64,000 nucleotides of DNA from Acidobacteriaceae bacterium KBS 146 (GCA_000688615.1 JHVA01000001.1:4819001-4883000); one strand, 5' to 3'. Positions 16,613 through 25,400 are shown, counted from the stretch's first letter. Made by a program: numbers and translations. The notes: generated by a model from the sequence alone, not told the origin.

Positions 16613-17581
16613 CTAAAGCTGTGGTGCGGCGGCCTCTCCCACGCGTCCCTCCAGCATTCGATACAGCGTCGACCGGCTGATCCCAAGCACCTCCGCTGCA
16701 CGCACTTTGTTGCCCGCACACTCCCGCAACACCCGCACCACGTGCCTGTCGATCACCTCCTGCAGCTTCAGCGTTGCCTCCGCGGGTCTCATCACCTCCA
16801 CCGCGCCCGTCGTCTTTGCGGTATGCGTCAGCGTAGAAAGATCCCGCACCTCCACAACAGCACTCTCACACTGCAGCACGGCGTTGTGCACCACATTCTC
16901 CAGCTCGCGTACATTGCCCGGCCACTCATTGTCCAGCAGCAGCTGCATCGCTTCATGAGCGATGGCGTCCACACGTTTCCCATATCGCGACGAGAACCGC
17001 TCAAGAAAATGCAGAGCCAGCGCTGGAATATCTTCCGTTCGCCGCCGCAGGGGCTCAAGGGAGATCTCCACCATCGCCAGCCTTTGATATAGATCCTGAC
17101 GAAACAGTCCCGCTGCCGCCATCACTCGCAGATCCTGGCTGGTTGCGGCGATCATTCGCGGGCTCGTCTTCTGATCCAGCATCGCCAGCAGCCTCTTCTG
17201 ACCTTCGGCAGACATCTCGTCCACGCCGTCCAAAAAAGATGTCCCGTCTCGCCCTATCTCCGTAAAGAGAGCAGGATCGCCCGGTCTCTCGTGCTCCATC
17301 TCGTTCAAGCGGGCAGCATGACAGACTTTCAGCGGCTCGGCGGCTCGGGTGCTCTTTGCATGCAGCGCCCGTGCGGCCAGCTCCTTGCCACTCCCGATCT
17401 CTCCCCGTATGAGAACCGTACGAAAGTGCGGGCCGATCCTCTCGATCTGCAGACGGAGACGGCGCATCGCTGCGCTCTCCCCGATAAGAAGCGGTGCATC
17501 TCCAGCCGTGTCGGAGACGGGGCGGGAAACACGGAAACCCGCCACCGGGAAGCCCGAAGAGAATGAGCCGTAGGTGGTCAT
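16613..17581 (-). CDS. Sigma-54-activator-like AAA+/Fis regulator lacking the GAFTGA loop
   Basis: 322 aa. The AAA+ domain (about residues 30-245) has Walker A VLIRGEIGSGKE, Walker B SFLDGVDEM, a sensor I region MIAATSQDLRV, and the arginine-finger region FRQDLYQRLAMVEI. WPGNVRELENVVHNAV ends the domain. The Fis-type HTH is C-terminal (VRVLRECAGNKVRAAEVLGISRSTLYRML). There is no receiver, GAF or PAS domain at the N-terminus. Between Walker A and B the segment is only about 45 residues, and the ELFGHEKGAFTGA block that contacts sigma-54 is missing. It may therefore act as a plain DNA-binding regulator rather than as a sigma-54 activator. Target genes are unknown. Confidence 0.85.
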   Translation of the reverse strand: MTTYGSFSSGFPVAGFRVSRPVSDTAGDAPLLIGESAAMRRLRLQIERIGPHFRTVLIRGEIGSGKELAARALHAKSTRAAEPLKVCHAARLNEMEHERPGDPALFTEIGRDGTSFLDGVDEMSAEGQKRLLAMLDQKTSPRMIAATSQDLRVMAAAGLFRQDLYQRLAMVEISLEPLRRRTEDIPALALHFLERFSSRYGKRVDAIAHEAMQLLLDNEWPGNVRELENVVHNAVLQCESAVVEVRDLSTLTHTAKTTGAVEVMRPAEATLKLQEVIDRHVVRVLRECAGNKVRAAEVLGISRSTLYRMLEGRVGEAAAPQL

Positions 17582-17637
17582 GTTACTTCCCTCTATCGGC
17601 CCACTGGTGCCTCAGGATGAGGCTTACAAACAGGAAA

Positions 17638-17671
17638 AGCCGGATACCGGGGGGCACCCCAATATCCGGCT
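17638..17671 (-). terminator. Rho-independent terminator of the bacilliredoxin gene
   Basis: Stem AGCCGGATA/TATCCGGCT with further pairing inside. On the minus strand it is followed by TTTTCCTGTTTG. It lies just downstream of the minus-strand gene ending at 17689. Confidence 0.75.
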
Positions 17672-17688
17672 CATGAAGAATGAAAGAC

Positions 17689-18114
17689 TTACGCCGTTGT
17701 CTGGGCGCAGTAGGTGTCGAACGCTCGAGCCAGCTCCTGCGCAATCGCCGGTGCCGTCGAGGTTTCAATCGCCGACCGCTGCATCAGGTACACCAGCTGG
17801 CCGTCCCGCAGGATCGCAATCGCGGGCGACGTCGGCGGATGTCCAGCAAAGTAGCTCCGTGCCTTCTCCGTCGCTTCGCGGTCCTGTCCTGCAAAGACCG
17901 TTACGGAGTGGTCCGGCCTCGTTGCGTGCTGCATCGCCAGGCGGACGCCGGGCCGCATCTTGCCGGCAGCGCAACCGCAGATCGAGTTCACAACTACCAT
18001 CGTGGTTCCGGGCTGAGCCACTGCCGCGTCAACCTCGGCTGCCGTGCGAACTTCCTTCAGCCCCGCACGAGTCAGCTCCTCGCGCATTGGAATCACCATA
18101 ATCTCTGGATACAT
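17689..18114 (-). CDS. BrxA/BrxB family bacilliredoxin
   Basis: 141 aa, thioredoxin-like, former DUF1094 (YphP/YqiW). The CGC active site is in VVNSICGCAAGKMRPG. In Firmicutes these proteins remove bacillithiol from protein thiols; whether this host makes bacillithiol is not shown here. The start at 18114 (MYPEIMVIPMREEL) has AAGGGGG 7 nt upstream; an in-frame upstream start at 18174 has no support. Divergent from murB. Confidence 0.88.
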   Translation of the reverse strand: MYPEIMVIPMREELTRAGLKEVRTAAEVDAAVAQPGTTMVVVNSICGCAAGKMRPGVRLAMQHATRPDHSVTVFAGQDREATEKARSYFAGHPPTSPAIAILRDGQLVYLMQRSAIETSTAPAIAQELARAFDTYCAQTTA

Positions 18115-18250
18115 ACAAACCCCCTTGAAGATCGCCCAACCTGAATCCGGGGCGTACCTTCTTCCTTCTTCCATTGTACTGATGCTCCTGAATATCCGTC
18201 ACCCCCGGGTTACTTCGCCTTTCCCGCTGGCCTGATGTACCCTCAAACCC

Positions 18251-19309
18251 GTGCCGCAGACCCCGCTCGAAATCCAGCAGAACATCCCTCTGGCCCCTTT
18301 CACCACCCTTCGCATTGGAGGACCGGCGCGTTACTTCGCCGAGATCCGCACCGAAGCCGCTCTGCTGGAAGCGATCGCCTTCGCCCGGAAAAACTCCCTG
18401 CCTGTCTTTGTTCTTGGCGGCGGCAGCAACCTGCTGGTCGCCGACTCGGGCTTTGACGGCTTGGTGCTGCACATCGCCCTCGATGGCACGCCTTCTTCCA
18501 CCTCAAACGGGAGTTCGATCGAATACACCGTTCCTGCAGGCGCCGAGTGGAACGCCTTTGTACTCTCCGTCTGCGGGCAGGGAATCAGCGGAGTCGAATG
18601 CCTTGCCGGAATCCCCGGCACCGTCGGTGGAACTCCGGTCCAGAACGTGGGTGCCTACGGACAGGAGGTCGCCGAGACCGTCGTCGCGGTCCGTGTACTC
18701 GACCTTGAAACCACAGACTTTGTGACCCTCAGCAACTCCGAGTGTGGCTTCGCCTATCGCCGCAGCATCTTCAACACCACCCATCGCGGCCGTTATATCG
18801 TCACTGCTGTTACCTTTCGCTTCCATCACGGTCGCAAGCCGCACCTCACCTACGCTGACCTTACTCGCTACTTCGGCGAGACCCAGCCTGCGCCCATCGA
18901 GGTCTATCACGCTGTCCGCACCATCCGGCACGGCAAAGGGATGTTGATCGTTGAAGGTGAACCGGACAGTCGCAGCGCAGGTTCCTTCTTTAAAAATCCC
19001 ATCGTCGCACTCGATACGCTCCAGCGCATCGGTGACACCCTGCAACTCAGTCACGACAAAATTCCTCACTGGCCCGCCGAGTCTGGCCAAATCAAGCTTC
19101 CCGCTGCCTGGCTGCTCGAGCGCGCTGGCTTCGTCAAGGGCTACATCCTCGGCAACGCGGGTATCTCCTCGCGCCACACCCTCGCGCTCATTAACCGAGG
19201 CGACGCCCACGCCGCCGACATCTTTGCCCTCCGGGATGCCATCCAGCAAAAGGTGAACGCGCTCTTCGGCATCCACCTCGAACAGGAACCGGTTCAACTC
19301 GGAAGATAG
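18251..19309 (+). CDS. murB: UDP-N-acetylmuramate dehydrogenase
   Basis: FAD/NADPH enzyme that reduces UDP-N-acetylenolpyruvoylglucosamine to UDP-MurNAc in peptidoglycan synthesis. The FAD-binding region has VLGGGSNLLVADSGFDG, then GIPGTVGGTPVQNVGAYGQE. The catalytic Ser is in SRSAGSFFKNP, and the C-terminal block is GNAGISSRHTLALINRG. 352 aa, close to the E. coli type. GTG start with no obvious Shine-Dalgarno; the first conserved residues (IPLAPFTTLRIGGPA) begin soon after, so little can be trimmed. Confidence 0.94.
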   Translation: MPQTPLEIQQNIPLAPFTTLRIGGPARYFAEIRTEAALLEAIAFARKNSLPVFVLGGGSNLLVADSGFDGLVLHIALDGTPSSTSNGSSIEYTVPAGAEWNAFVLSVCGQGISGVECLAGIPGTVGGTPVQNVGAYGQEVAETVVAVRVLDLETTDFVTLSNSECGFAYRRSIFNTTHRGRYIVTAVTFRFHHGRKPHLTYADLTRYFGETQPAPIEVYHAVRTIRHGKGMLIVEGEPDSRSAGSFFKNPIVALDTLQRIGDTLQLSHDKIPHWPAESGQIKLPAAWLLERAGFVKGYILGNAGISSRHTLALINRGDAHAADIFALRDAIQQKVNALFGIHLEQEPVQLGR

Positions 19310-19338
19310 CTCGCGCCACACGTCTCCTCATCGAAGCC

Positions 19339-19493
19339 GTCATTCTGAGCCGAAGGCGAAGAATCTCCGTATTTTGCCCGTACAGCTACATTTGCCTCAG
19401 GCATGGCAACAAGAGAGCGACTCTCAAAAAGTGCCATCCTGAGCGAAGCCATTCGAGGCTCTATCGAGAGTGTGAGTCGAAAAATCTGCTCCT
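19339..19493 (+). repeat. Dispersed intergenic repeats between murB and modC
   Basis: The 235-bp gap holds one copy of the GTCATTCTGA...GAAGAATCTCCGT family (19339-19378) and a second, degenerate unit beginning ATCCTGAGCGAAGCC (about 19436-19493) that ends in AAAATCTGC. No gene is visible. Confidence 0.5.
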
Positions 19494-19544
19494 GGCACAA
19501 TCCAGTAATTAGCGGCCAGACGCATCGATAATCCGGGTAACGGC

Positions 19545-20321
19545 TCAACCAGCCTCAATCCCTCCACGCAGTCGCTGCAGCAGTCTTCGCCGCTCCTCGG
19601 CCAGCACCCGTTCCACCGGCCCCTGGTCCACCACCTGCCCTTCGGCAATCCGGATCACGGCTGCATCCAGCAGGTAGCACTCCGCTGCATCGTGCGAGAC
19701 CGAAAGCACGGGTACCTTCCATGTCCGTAACCACTCACGCAACATCACCACCAGCTCGTCCCGCAGGACAGCATCCAGTCCAGCAAAGGGCTCGTCCAGC
19801 AGCAGCAACGGTTTCTCGACGCCATCGTAGGCAATCGTTGCCGCAACCGCGCGCGCAACGGAAACCCTCTGCCGCTCTCCTCCACTCAGCGTCTCCGTTC
19901 TTCGCCCTGCCAGCGTCGTCAGCCGCATCTTCTCCAGGACCTCTTGCAGCACCTGCCGCTCATCCTCCGGATGGGAACTCCACTGCATCCCATAGGCGAC
20001 GTTTGCCTCGACAGTCATGTTCTGAAACAGCTTTGCCGTCTGGGCTGCACTCCGTATCGGACGCAGATGGGCTGGAAGGAATGTCCCGCCACGCGTATCG
20101 GTCAGCACCCGGTCCATGGGGCCATAAGCAATGCGCGCGTCGTCCGGTCTCACGAATCCGGCAATCGCTCGCAGCACCGTGGTCTTGCCGCTGCCCGAAG
20201 GTCCAAACAGGACCGTCCACGGCTGCGTCAATGCAAACTCAACGTTGAGAGCAACTCCTCCCACGCGATGCTTCATCCGCACGCTCAGCAGACTATCGGA
20301 CAACGTCAGCCCGCCTTCCAT
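19545..20321 (-). CDS. modC: Molybdate ABC transporter ATPase (short form)
   Basis: ATP-binding subunit of the molybdate importer. Walker A is FGPSGSGKTT, the signature is LSGGERQRVSVARA, Walker B is LLLLDEPFAGLD, and the H-loop is in VLSVSHDAAE. At 258 aa it ends right after the nucleotide-binding domain, so the C-terminal TOBE/mop molybdate-binding domain found in E. coli ModC (about 352 aa) is absent. Its ATG overlaps the modB stop by 29 nt; an internal ATG at 20276 would remove the overlap. Last gene of modA-modB-modC. Confidence 0.9.
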   Translation of the reverse strand: MEGGLTLSDSLLSVRMKHRVGGVALNVEFALTQPWTVLFGPSGSGKTTVLRAIAGFVRPDDARIAYGPMDRVLTDTRGGTFLPAHLRPIRSAAQTAKLFQNMTVEANVAYGMQWSSHPEDERQVLQEVLEKMRLTTLAGRRTETLSGGERQRVSVARAVAATIAYDGVEKPLLLLDEPFAGLDAVLRDELVVMLREWLRTWKVPVLSVSHDAAECYLLDAAVIRIAEGQVVDQGPVERVLAEERRRLLQRLRGGIEAG

Positions 20322-20979
20322 CGCTCTTGCGTGTGCTCGGCAGCAGGTAGATCACGATCAGTGCCACCATGGCGAACGCTACCAGCGCCAGCGCCGTCCG
20401 GCTGGCGGCATCGTAATTCCCCTCCTGCACCAGGTCGTACAGCGAAATCGAAAGTGTTCGTGTTGCGCCTGGAATATTCCCTCCCAGCATCAGCACCACA
20501 CCGAACTCCCCCACCGTATGGGTAAAGGCCAGGACCGCGCTGGTCAGCAGCGAGACCCGTGCCATAGGCAGGACGACCGACAAAAAGACGCGCCTCGGGG
20601 AGGCCCCCAATCCCGCCGCCGCCTCAATGTACCCGCGATCCACTGCCTCAAATCCAGCCACCAGCGGCTGCACGGCGAAAGGCAGGCTGTAGAGCACTGA
20701 CCCGATCAGCAGTCCCTCGAAGCTGAAGGCCAGCGGATGTCCTGTCAGCCGGATCAGGAGGCGCCCCGGAGGCGTCAAGGGGCCCATCGCAATCAGCAGA
20801 TAGAATCCCAGCACCGTCGGCGGAAGCACCAGAGGCAGCGCCACAGCGGACTGGACCAGCGCCCGCGAAACTCCCCGGCCCGCAGTGATCCACCAGGCCA
20901 GCGGCAGCGCGACGGCCAGCAGGATGACCGTGGTGCTCGCTGCCAGTCGCAGCGTCAGCCAAAGTGCTTCAAGATCCAT
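20293..20979 (-). CDS. modB: Molybdate ABC transporter permease
   Basis: Inner-membrane permease, 228 aa, about five helices. The EAA loop that docks on the ATPase is EAAAGLGASPRRVFLSVVLPMAR; the C-terminus contains HTVGEFGVVLMLGGNIPGATRTLSISLYD, typical of ModB. The ATG at 20979 was chosen over a TTG three codons upstream. Coupled to modC by overlap and lies 37 bp after modA. Confidence 0.93.
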   Translation of the reverse strand: MDLEALWLTLRLAASTTVILLAVALPLAWWITAGRGVSRALVQSAVALPLVLPPTVLGFYLLIAMGPLTPPGRLLIRLTGHPLAFSFEGLLIGSVLYSLPFAVQPLVAGFEAVDRGYIEAAAGLGASPRRVFLSVVLPMARVSLLTSAVLAFTHTVGEFGVVLMLGGNIPGATRTLSISLYDLVQEGNYDAASRTALALVAFAMVALIVIYLLPSTRKSDGRRADVVR

Positions 20980-21016
20980 ACAGCGCAAGTCTACACAGCG
21001 CGTTGATCGACGGCTG

Positions 21017-21847
21017 CTATCGCACAGGCTGCAGACCCATCTTCGACAGCTGTGCCTGAGCCTCCGGTTTAAGCAGCCAGTTCAGAAAAGCGTGGGCCTC
21101 CGCTCTTCGATCCGAATTCTTCATGACGACAGCGCATTGCATGATGGGAGGGTAGGACGAAGTGGGTAGCCGGATCAGCGTCCCCTCGCCCTGAAACTTC
21201 GGCGTGCTGGCCGCCGTTAGGGAGATCAATCCCAGCTGTGCGTTCCCCGACTCCACAAACTGTGCCGCCTGGGCAATGTTTTCCGCGACCACCAGGTGCG
21301 GCTTCACTGCGTCATACATCTTCAGCCGTTTCAGCGCCGCAACCGCCGCTTGTCCATAGGGAGCGTGCAGGTCATTCGCAATCGCCACCGCTGTCACCCG
21401 TTTATCCGTAAGCGAGTCCAGGGTGATCGGCTGCAGCGGCGAATCCTTCCTCGCCCAAAGCACAAGGATTCCCCGGGCATACTGGGTGGGCGCTGTTCCG
21501 TCAGCAAGTCCGGCGGCGACCACCTTCTCCGGATAGACGAAATCCGCTCCCAGAAACAGGTCCATCGGAGCGCCGTTCAAGATCTGAGTCGTAAGGTTCC
21601 CCGAAGAGCCGTAACTGGCTAAAACCTTTACACCGGTTACTCTCTCATACTGCTCCGCCAGCATCGGCAGGACCGGTTGCAGGTCCGCTGCCGCCGCCAC
21701 GCGAAGCTCCTTCTTACCCTGTGCTCGGCATGAGGAGGCCAAAGAGAAGATGAAGAAAATCAGCGCAATTTGCAGCCATCTGCCGTAGCCCTTTGGCTGA
21801 GTCAACCGAGTACGATACCCTAACGGAAACCATGAAAGTCGCGACAC
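21017..21847 (-). CDS. modA: Molybdate ABC transporter substrate-binding lipoprotein
   Basis: Periplasmic molybdate/tungstate-binding protein. The signal ends in a lipobox-like LASSC, then KKELRVAAAADLQPVLPMLAEQYE, SYGSSGNLTTQILNGAPMDLFLGAD and YARGILVLWAR, all typical of ModA. The GTG start at 21847 has GGAG 6 nt upstream and overlaps the start of the divergent thrC by 16 bp; a TTG at 21805 is the alternative. The overlap means promoters for each gene must lie inside the other. Confidence 0.92.
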   Translation of the reverse strand: MSRLSWFPLGYRTRLTQPKGYGRWLQIALIFFIFSLASSCRAQGKKELRVAAAADLQPVLPMLAEQYERVTGVKVLASYGSSGNLTTQILNGAPMDLFLGADFVYPEKVVAAGLADGTAPTQYARGILVLWARKDSPLQPITLDSLTDKRVTAVAIANDLHAPYGQAAVAALKRLKMYDAVKPHLVVAENIAQAAQFVESGNAQLGLISLTAASTPKFQGEGTLIRLPTSSYPPIMQCAVVMKNSDRRAEAHAFLNWLLKPEAQAQLSKMGLQPVR

Positions 21848-23229
21848 ATCAGCTCCGATGCACAGAGTGCGGCGCCAGGATCGCCGGCAGCGCTGTCAAT
21901 AGCATATTCCGCTGCCCCGAATGCAACGGCCTCTATGACGTTATTTATCCCTGGTCTTCAATGCCTTACGGCGATGCTCCCGATGCCGGCAGCAACCTCC
22001 CCAACGTCAGCGCCCTGCGCTGGCTCTGGCAGGAGCGCCGCACCTCGACCCTGCCCGTAGATCAGTCCGGTGTGTGGCGGTTCCGCGATCTGTTCCCCAT
22101 CCTCGAGGACCTCAGCAATGTGGTCACGCTTCGCGAGGGCAACACCCCACTTTACGAACTTCCCCAGGCCTCGAAGGCCCTCGGGCTCGACTGGGTGATG
22201 GCCAAGCATCAGGGGATGAACCCTACCGGCTCGTTCAAGGACACCGGCATGACCGCGGCCCTGTCCGTCGCCCGCGAACGCGGCTTCGAATGGGTCGCCT
22301 GTGCCTCCACAGGGAATACCTCCGCAGCCATGGCTGCCTACGCTGCGCGTGCCGGTCTACGCTCTATCGTCTTCATTCCAGAAGGCAAGATCGCCTGGGG
22401 CAAGCTCTCCCAGTCCATGGATTACGGTGCCCTCACCGTCCAGCTCAAGACGGATTTTGACGGTTGCGTGCGCGTTCTGACCGACCTCGTCAATCGCTTT
22501 CCCATCATGCTGCTCAACTCCGTAAATCCTTATCGTCTTGAGGGCCAGAAGACTCCTGCTTTTGAGATGTTGGAGCAACTGGAGTGGCAGGTTCCGGAGC
22601 ACGTTATCGTTCCTGGCGGAAACCTCGCCAACGGGTCAGCCCTCGCCAAGGGCTTCTCCGAGATGCATCATCTCGGTCTCATTCCGCGGATTCCCAAGAT
22701 CAGCATCATCCAGGCCGAGGGAGCCAACCCGCTCTATCGCTCGCTCTGCGAGAACAACGGCGAAGAACTGATCCCCGTCAAGGCCAACACCCGCGCCACC
22801 GCTATTCGCATCGGCAATCCCGCCTCCTGGCGCAAGGCTCTCCGGGCACTCCGCACTACCGGGGGCTGGTGCGAACAGGCCACCGAGCAGGAGATTGCCC
22901 TGGCCAAGGCTCAGATCGGCTTTGAAGGCATCGGTTGCGAGCCAGCATCTGCTGTCACTCTCGCCGGCCTCAAAAAGCTGGTCGCACAAGGGAAGATTGG
23001 CAGAGAAGAACGCGTTGTCCTTGTTCTGACCGGCCACACCCTCAAGGACTCGAACTACACCATCGACTTCCATCGTGGAGAGCTCTTCACCGAGGAAGAG
23101 AACGCCCAGATACTTCCTGCCGATCAGCTGCTGCACGCCGCACTGCGCAAGCCGCCGATCGTCCTTGAACCCGACACCGACACGGTCTTCCGCGAGCTGG
23201 AGTCGCAGATGAAGCTGGTTCACGCATGA
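21832..23229 (+). CDS. thrC: Threonine synthase
   Basis: PLP enzyme that converts O-phosphohomoserine to threonine. 465 aa. An N-terminal Cys4 ribbon-like stretch (CTECGAR...FRCPECNG) is followed by the fold-type II core. The PLP Lys is in NPTGSFKDTGMT, the Ser/Thr loop in CASTGNTSAAMAAYAAR, and VVLVLTGHTLKD lies near the end. It overlaps thrB by 4 nt (ATGA), so translation is coupled. Upstream it overlaps the divergent modA start. An in-frame ATG at 21793 lies inside modA and is less likely. Confidence 0.94.
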   Translation: MKVATHQLRCTECGARIAGSAVNSIFRCPECNGLYDVIYPWSSMPYGDAPDAGSNLPNVSALRWLWQERRTSTLPVDQSGVWRFRDLFPILEDLSNVVTLREGNTPLYELPQASKALGLDWVMAKHQGMNPTGSFKDTGMTAALSVARERGFEWVACASTGNTSAAMAAYAARAGLRSIVFIPEGKIAWGKLSQSMDYGALTVQLKTDFDGCVRVLTDLVNRFPIMLLNSVNPYRLEGQKTPAFEMLEQLEWQVPEHVIVPGGNLANGSALAKGFSEMHHLGLIPRIPKISIIQAEGANPLYRSLCENNGEELIPVKANTRATAIRIGNPASWRKALRALRTTGGWCEQATEQEIALAKAQIGFEGIGCEPASAVTLAGLKKLVAQGKIGREERVVLVLTGHTLKDSNYTIDFHRGELFTEEENAQILPADQLLHAALRKPPIVLEPDTDTVFRELESQMKLVHA

Positions 23230-24146
23230 GCACACCGTCCGACCCAGCTGCTCAGCCTGGCCCTGTTCGCCTGCGCCTTCCCGCTACCTCGGCCAATCTG
23301 GGGCCCGGCTTCGACGCACTGGGTCTGGCGATGGGCCTCCACCTCACCATAGAGGCGCAAGTCGCCGATACGGGAGCCTTTCACATCGACGCCACCGGCC
23401 GGAACGCCGATGCCTGCTCCAGCATCGAGAACAACCTCATCCTTACGACTTACATGGATGTTCTCGCGAACGCCGGCAAGCTCTCGCCCCGACTTGCTCT
23501 CAAGCTCCACAATGAGATTCCTTTGGGAATGGGGTGTGGTTCCAGCGCCGCCGCTCTGCTGGCCGGGGTTTTGCTGGCCAACCACTTTGGCAATCTCGGG
23601 TGGTCGCGGCAACATCTTCTCGAAGAAGCGTGCCGCCGCGAAGGTCATCCTGACAATGTCGCCGCATGCTTCTATGGAGGGATGACGGTTTCATCCATGG
23701 ATAAAAACGCTGTATTTACAGCGACTTACAGGGAAGACTTGAAGTGGAAGCTTCTGCTTGCACTTCCCTCAGCAAGTCTCTCCACCAGCAAGTCGCGGGG
23801 AATGTTGCCGGCCCACTACTCCCGTGAAGATACGGTGCTGAACATACAGTCGACGGCTCTCTTGGTCTCTGCGTTTGCTCTGCGTCGAGGTGATCTTCTG
23901 GCCACAGCCATGCGCGACCGGGTCCATCAGCCTTACCGCATGCACGCATGCCCGTTGTTGGCTCGTCTGCTGCCGCTCTCCGGAACTCCCGGCTTTCTGG
24001 GGGTAGCTCTCAGCGGCGCGGGCCCCTCGGTTCTGATGATCACGGAGAGTTCTCTTTCGGAACTGCTGCCCCGGATTCGGGAGGCCGTTCGAGATCCCGG
24101 CGTCGAAATCCTCGAGACAATTATCGCTGGCGGAGCTGAGTTCTAA
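23226..24146 (+). CDS. thrB: Homoserine kinase
   Basis: GHMP kinase that phosphorylates homoserine, the substrate step before ThrC. 306 aa. The N-terminal LPATSANLGPGFDALGLAMG is diagnostic; the ATP loop is EIPLGMGCGSSAAALLAGVLL; the C-terminal GHMP motif is GVALSGAGPSVLMIT. It starts inside the thrC stop. No thrA (aspartokinase/homoserine dehydrogenase) is in the window. Confidence 0.94.
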   Translation: MSTPSDPAAQPGPVRLRLPATSANLGPGFDALGLAMGLHLTIEAQVADTGAFHIDATGRNADACSSIENNLILTTYMDVLANAGKLSPRLALKLHNEIPLGMGCGSSAAALLAGVLLANHFGNLGWSRQHLLEEACRREGHPDNVAACFYGGMTVSSMDKNAVFTATYREDLKWKLLLALPSASLSTSKSRGMLPAHYSREDTVLNIQSTALLVSAFALRRGDLLATAMRDRVHQPYRMHACPLLARLLPLSGTPGFLGVALSGAGPSVLMITESSLSELLPRIREAVRDPGVEILETIIAGGAEF

Positions 24147-24454
24147 ATCGGGAAGTCCACCTAGGTAACCACTTACTTGATTACTTAAGATTCCTTTACG
24201 TTTTTCATCAAGTTAGCGTACCTTGACCGAGTGAGCAGTTCTGGGGAGGGCTGCTACGCCGCCCGTCGACCCCTCTCAAAGGGGTCCGGGCGTTTCCTCT
24301 TTAAGCCACCCTATTTTCCCATCTAACAGGCACTTACCAGATAAATCCAATTTCCGCCATTGGTTTGACCACATTTGAAACCAGAGATGCCTTCGTGCAT
24401 CTATTATTGTGAAGGTTGCTCGCCGATCGCAGAGCACTCTTGGGAGGAAGATAC
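24147..24454 (+). other. Intergenic region before trxA with candidate leader/terminator structure
   Basis: 308 bp without a gene. It contains an inverted repeat ACTTGAT/ATCAAGT (24175-24213), a hairpin AGCAG/CTGCT with a G-rich loop (24234-24255) and a strong terminator (24260-24302). From 24303 to the trxA start it is AT-richer and probably holds the trxA promoter. The hairpin and terminator could belong to thrB or to a short RNA. Confidence 0.4.
24260..24302 (+). terminator. Rho-independent terminator
   Basis: Two-part stem CGCCCG-ACCCCT / AGGGGT-CGGGCG with a 5-nt loop, then TTTCCTCTTT. It lies 114 nt after the thrB stop, so the transcript has a long 3' tail or there is a small transcript in between. 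Confidence 0.8.
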
Positions 24455-24787
24455 ATGGCAGGTCAGTTCGTAACAGAAGTCAGTGACGCGAATTTCGAGA
24501 AAGATGTCCTTCAATCAGAGCAGCCCGTGCTCGTGGATTTCTGGGCAGCCTGGTGTGGACCATGTCGCGCCCTGGCTCCCGTGGTAGACGAGGTGGCAAG
24601 CCACTATCAGGGCCAGCTTAAGGTGATGAAGATGGACGTTGACGCTAACACCGCTACCCCAATGCGTTACGGCATCCGCGGTATCCCCGCGCTGCTCCTG
24701 TTCAAGGATGGCAAGGTTGCTGACCAGATCGTCGGCTATGTGCCTAAAGACACGATCGACAAGTCGGTCACCAAAGTCCTCGCGTAA
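24455..24787 (+). CDS. trxA: Thioredoxin
   Basis: 110-aa cytoplasmic thioredoxin with active site WAAWCGPCRALAP and the cis-Pro region GIRGIPALLLFKDGK. It reduces protein disulfides with electrons from thioredoxin reductase. The start at 24455 has GGGAGGAAG upstream; the longer frame from 24416 lacks support. Stand-alone gene followed by its own terminator. Confidence 0.96.
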   Translation: MAGQFVTEVSDANFEKDVLQSEQPVLVDFWAAWCGPCRALAPVVDEVASHYQGQLKVMKMDVDANTATPMRYGIRGIPALLLFKDGKVADQIVGYVPKDTIDKSVTKVLA

Positions 24788-24806
24788 GTTTGTTTCTGCA
24801 GAAACT

Positions 24807-24845
24807 GCGGCCCGGCACCCAACCAGGTGCCGGGCCGCCTCTTTG
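24807..24845 (+). terminator. Rho-independent terminator of trxA
   Basis: Perfect 13-bp GC-rich stem (24807-24819 with 24826-24838), 6-nt loop, followed by CTCTTTGCCTTT. It also faces the convergent minus-strand gene. Confidence 0.9.
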
Positions 24846-24855
24846 CCTTTCAGCT

Positions 24856-25400
24856 TCACCGTGTCGCGGCGTTGACCAACAACAGCAGATTTGGCGTGAT
24901 GCGGCAGCCTCCCTCGACTGGCCCACTCCACCGCGTTCCATCTGCATATTCAATCGATTTGAGCTCGATGAAGCTGACCGTTGCGAAGTGCTGCAGCTCC
25001 AGCTCGGTGGATGCATGTCCTTCTCGCGCAAGGTCGAGCTTTACAGCTACCACCTTCTTCAATGCAGGCGAGGCATGAGATCCAGCCGGGATGAGGCGCA
25101 GCGAGGCGTCGAAGCCATGGACCACAAGGGCCGCCGCGACAATCTTTTTGGGTAGCCGGTTGGCCCAGTCCAACCGCAGTTGCTGACGAACAGATTTGAC
25201 CGAATGTTCCTTCGTTTCAACCATTATCCCTGTCCCGCGCCGCTGCGCCTGCAGGTCGACCGGACAGTCTGCTCCCATGGTAGTCAGAGTGGGGGCGCGC
25301 CAACTGCCGGCTGGGCCGAACTTTGGGCGGGCAGAGGGAGGGATAAGGCGAGAAACGAACCCACAAGAAGACCTGACGAAATGACGCCGGGACGAATCAT
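24856..25400 (-). CDS. Secreted hypothetical protein, interrupted by a one-base frameshift
   Basis: The intact downstream part (24856-25278, 140 aa) ends in FIELKSIEYADGTRW...CRITPNLLLLV. I see this as a conserved Acidobacteria-type secreted protein of unknown function. Upstream in another frame is a good signal peptide (MIRPGVISSGLLVGSFLALS, then LPLPAQSSAQP) starting with ATG at 25400 behind AGGAGG. That frame hits a stop just after the run of five G (plus strand) at 25291-25295. One extra base in that run would join the two into a single reading of about 181 residues, through GAPPTLTTMGADCP. So the gene is either mutated, subject to slippage, or affected by a sequencing error. The protein has a spread of Lys/Val-rich beta-like segments and no known catalytic motif. 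Confidence 0.7.

Noticed and set aside
24175..24302. Known small RNA or 6C-type RNA before trxA
   Set aside because: Hairpins are present, but loops lack the defining C-runs and no known consensus could be matched by eye; kept as plain terminator plus leader.
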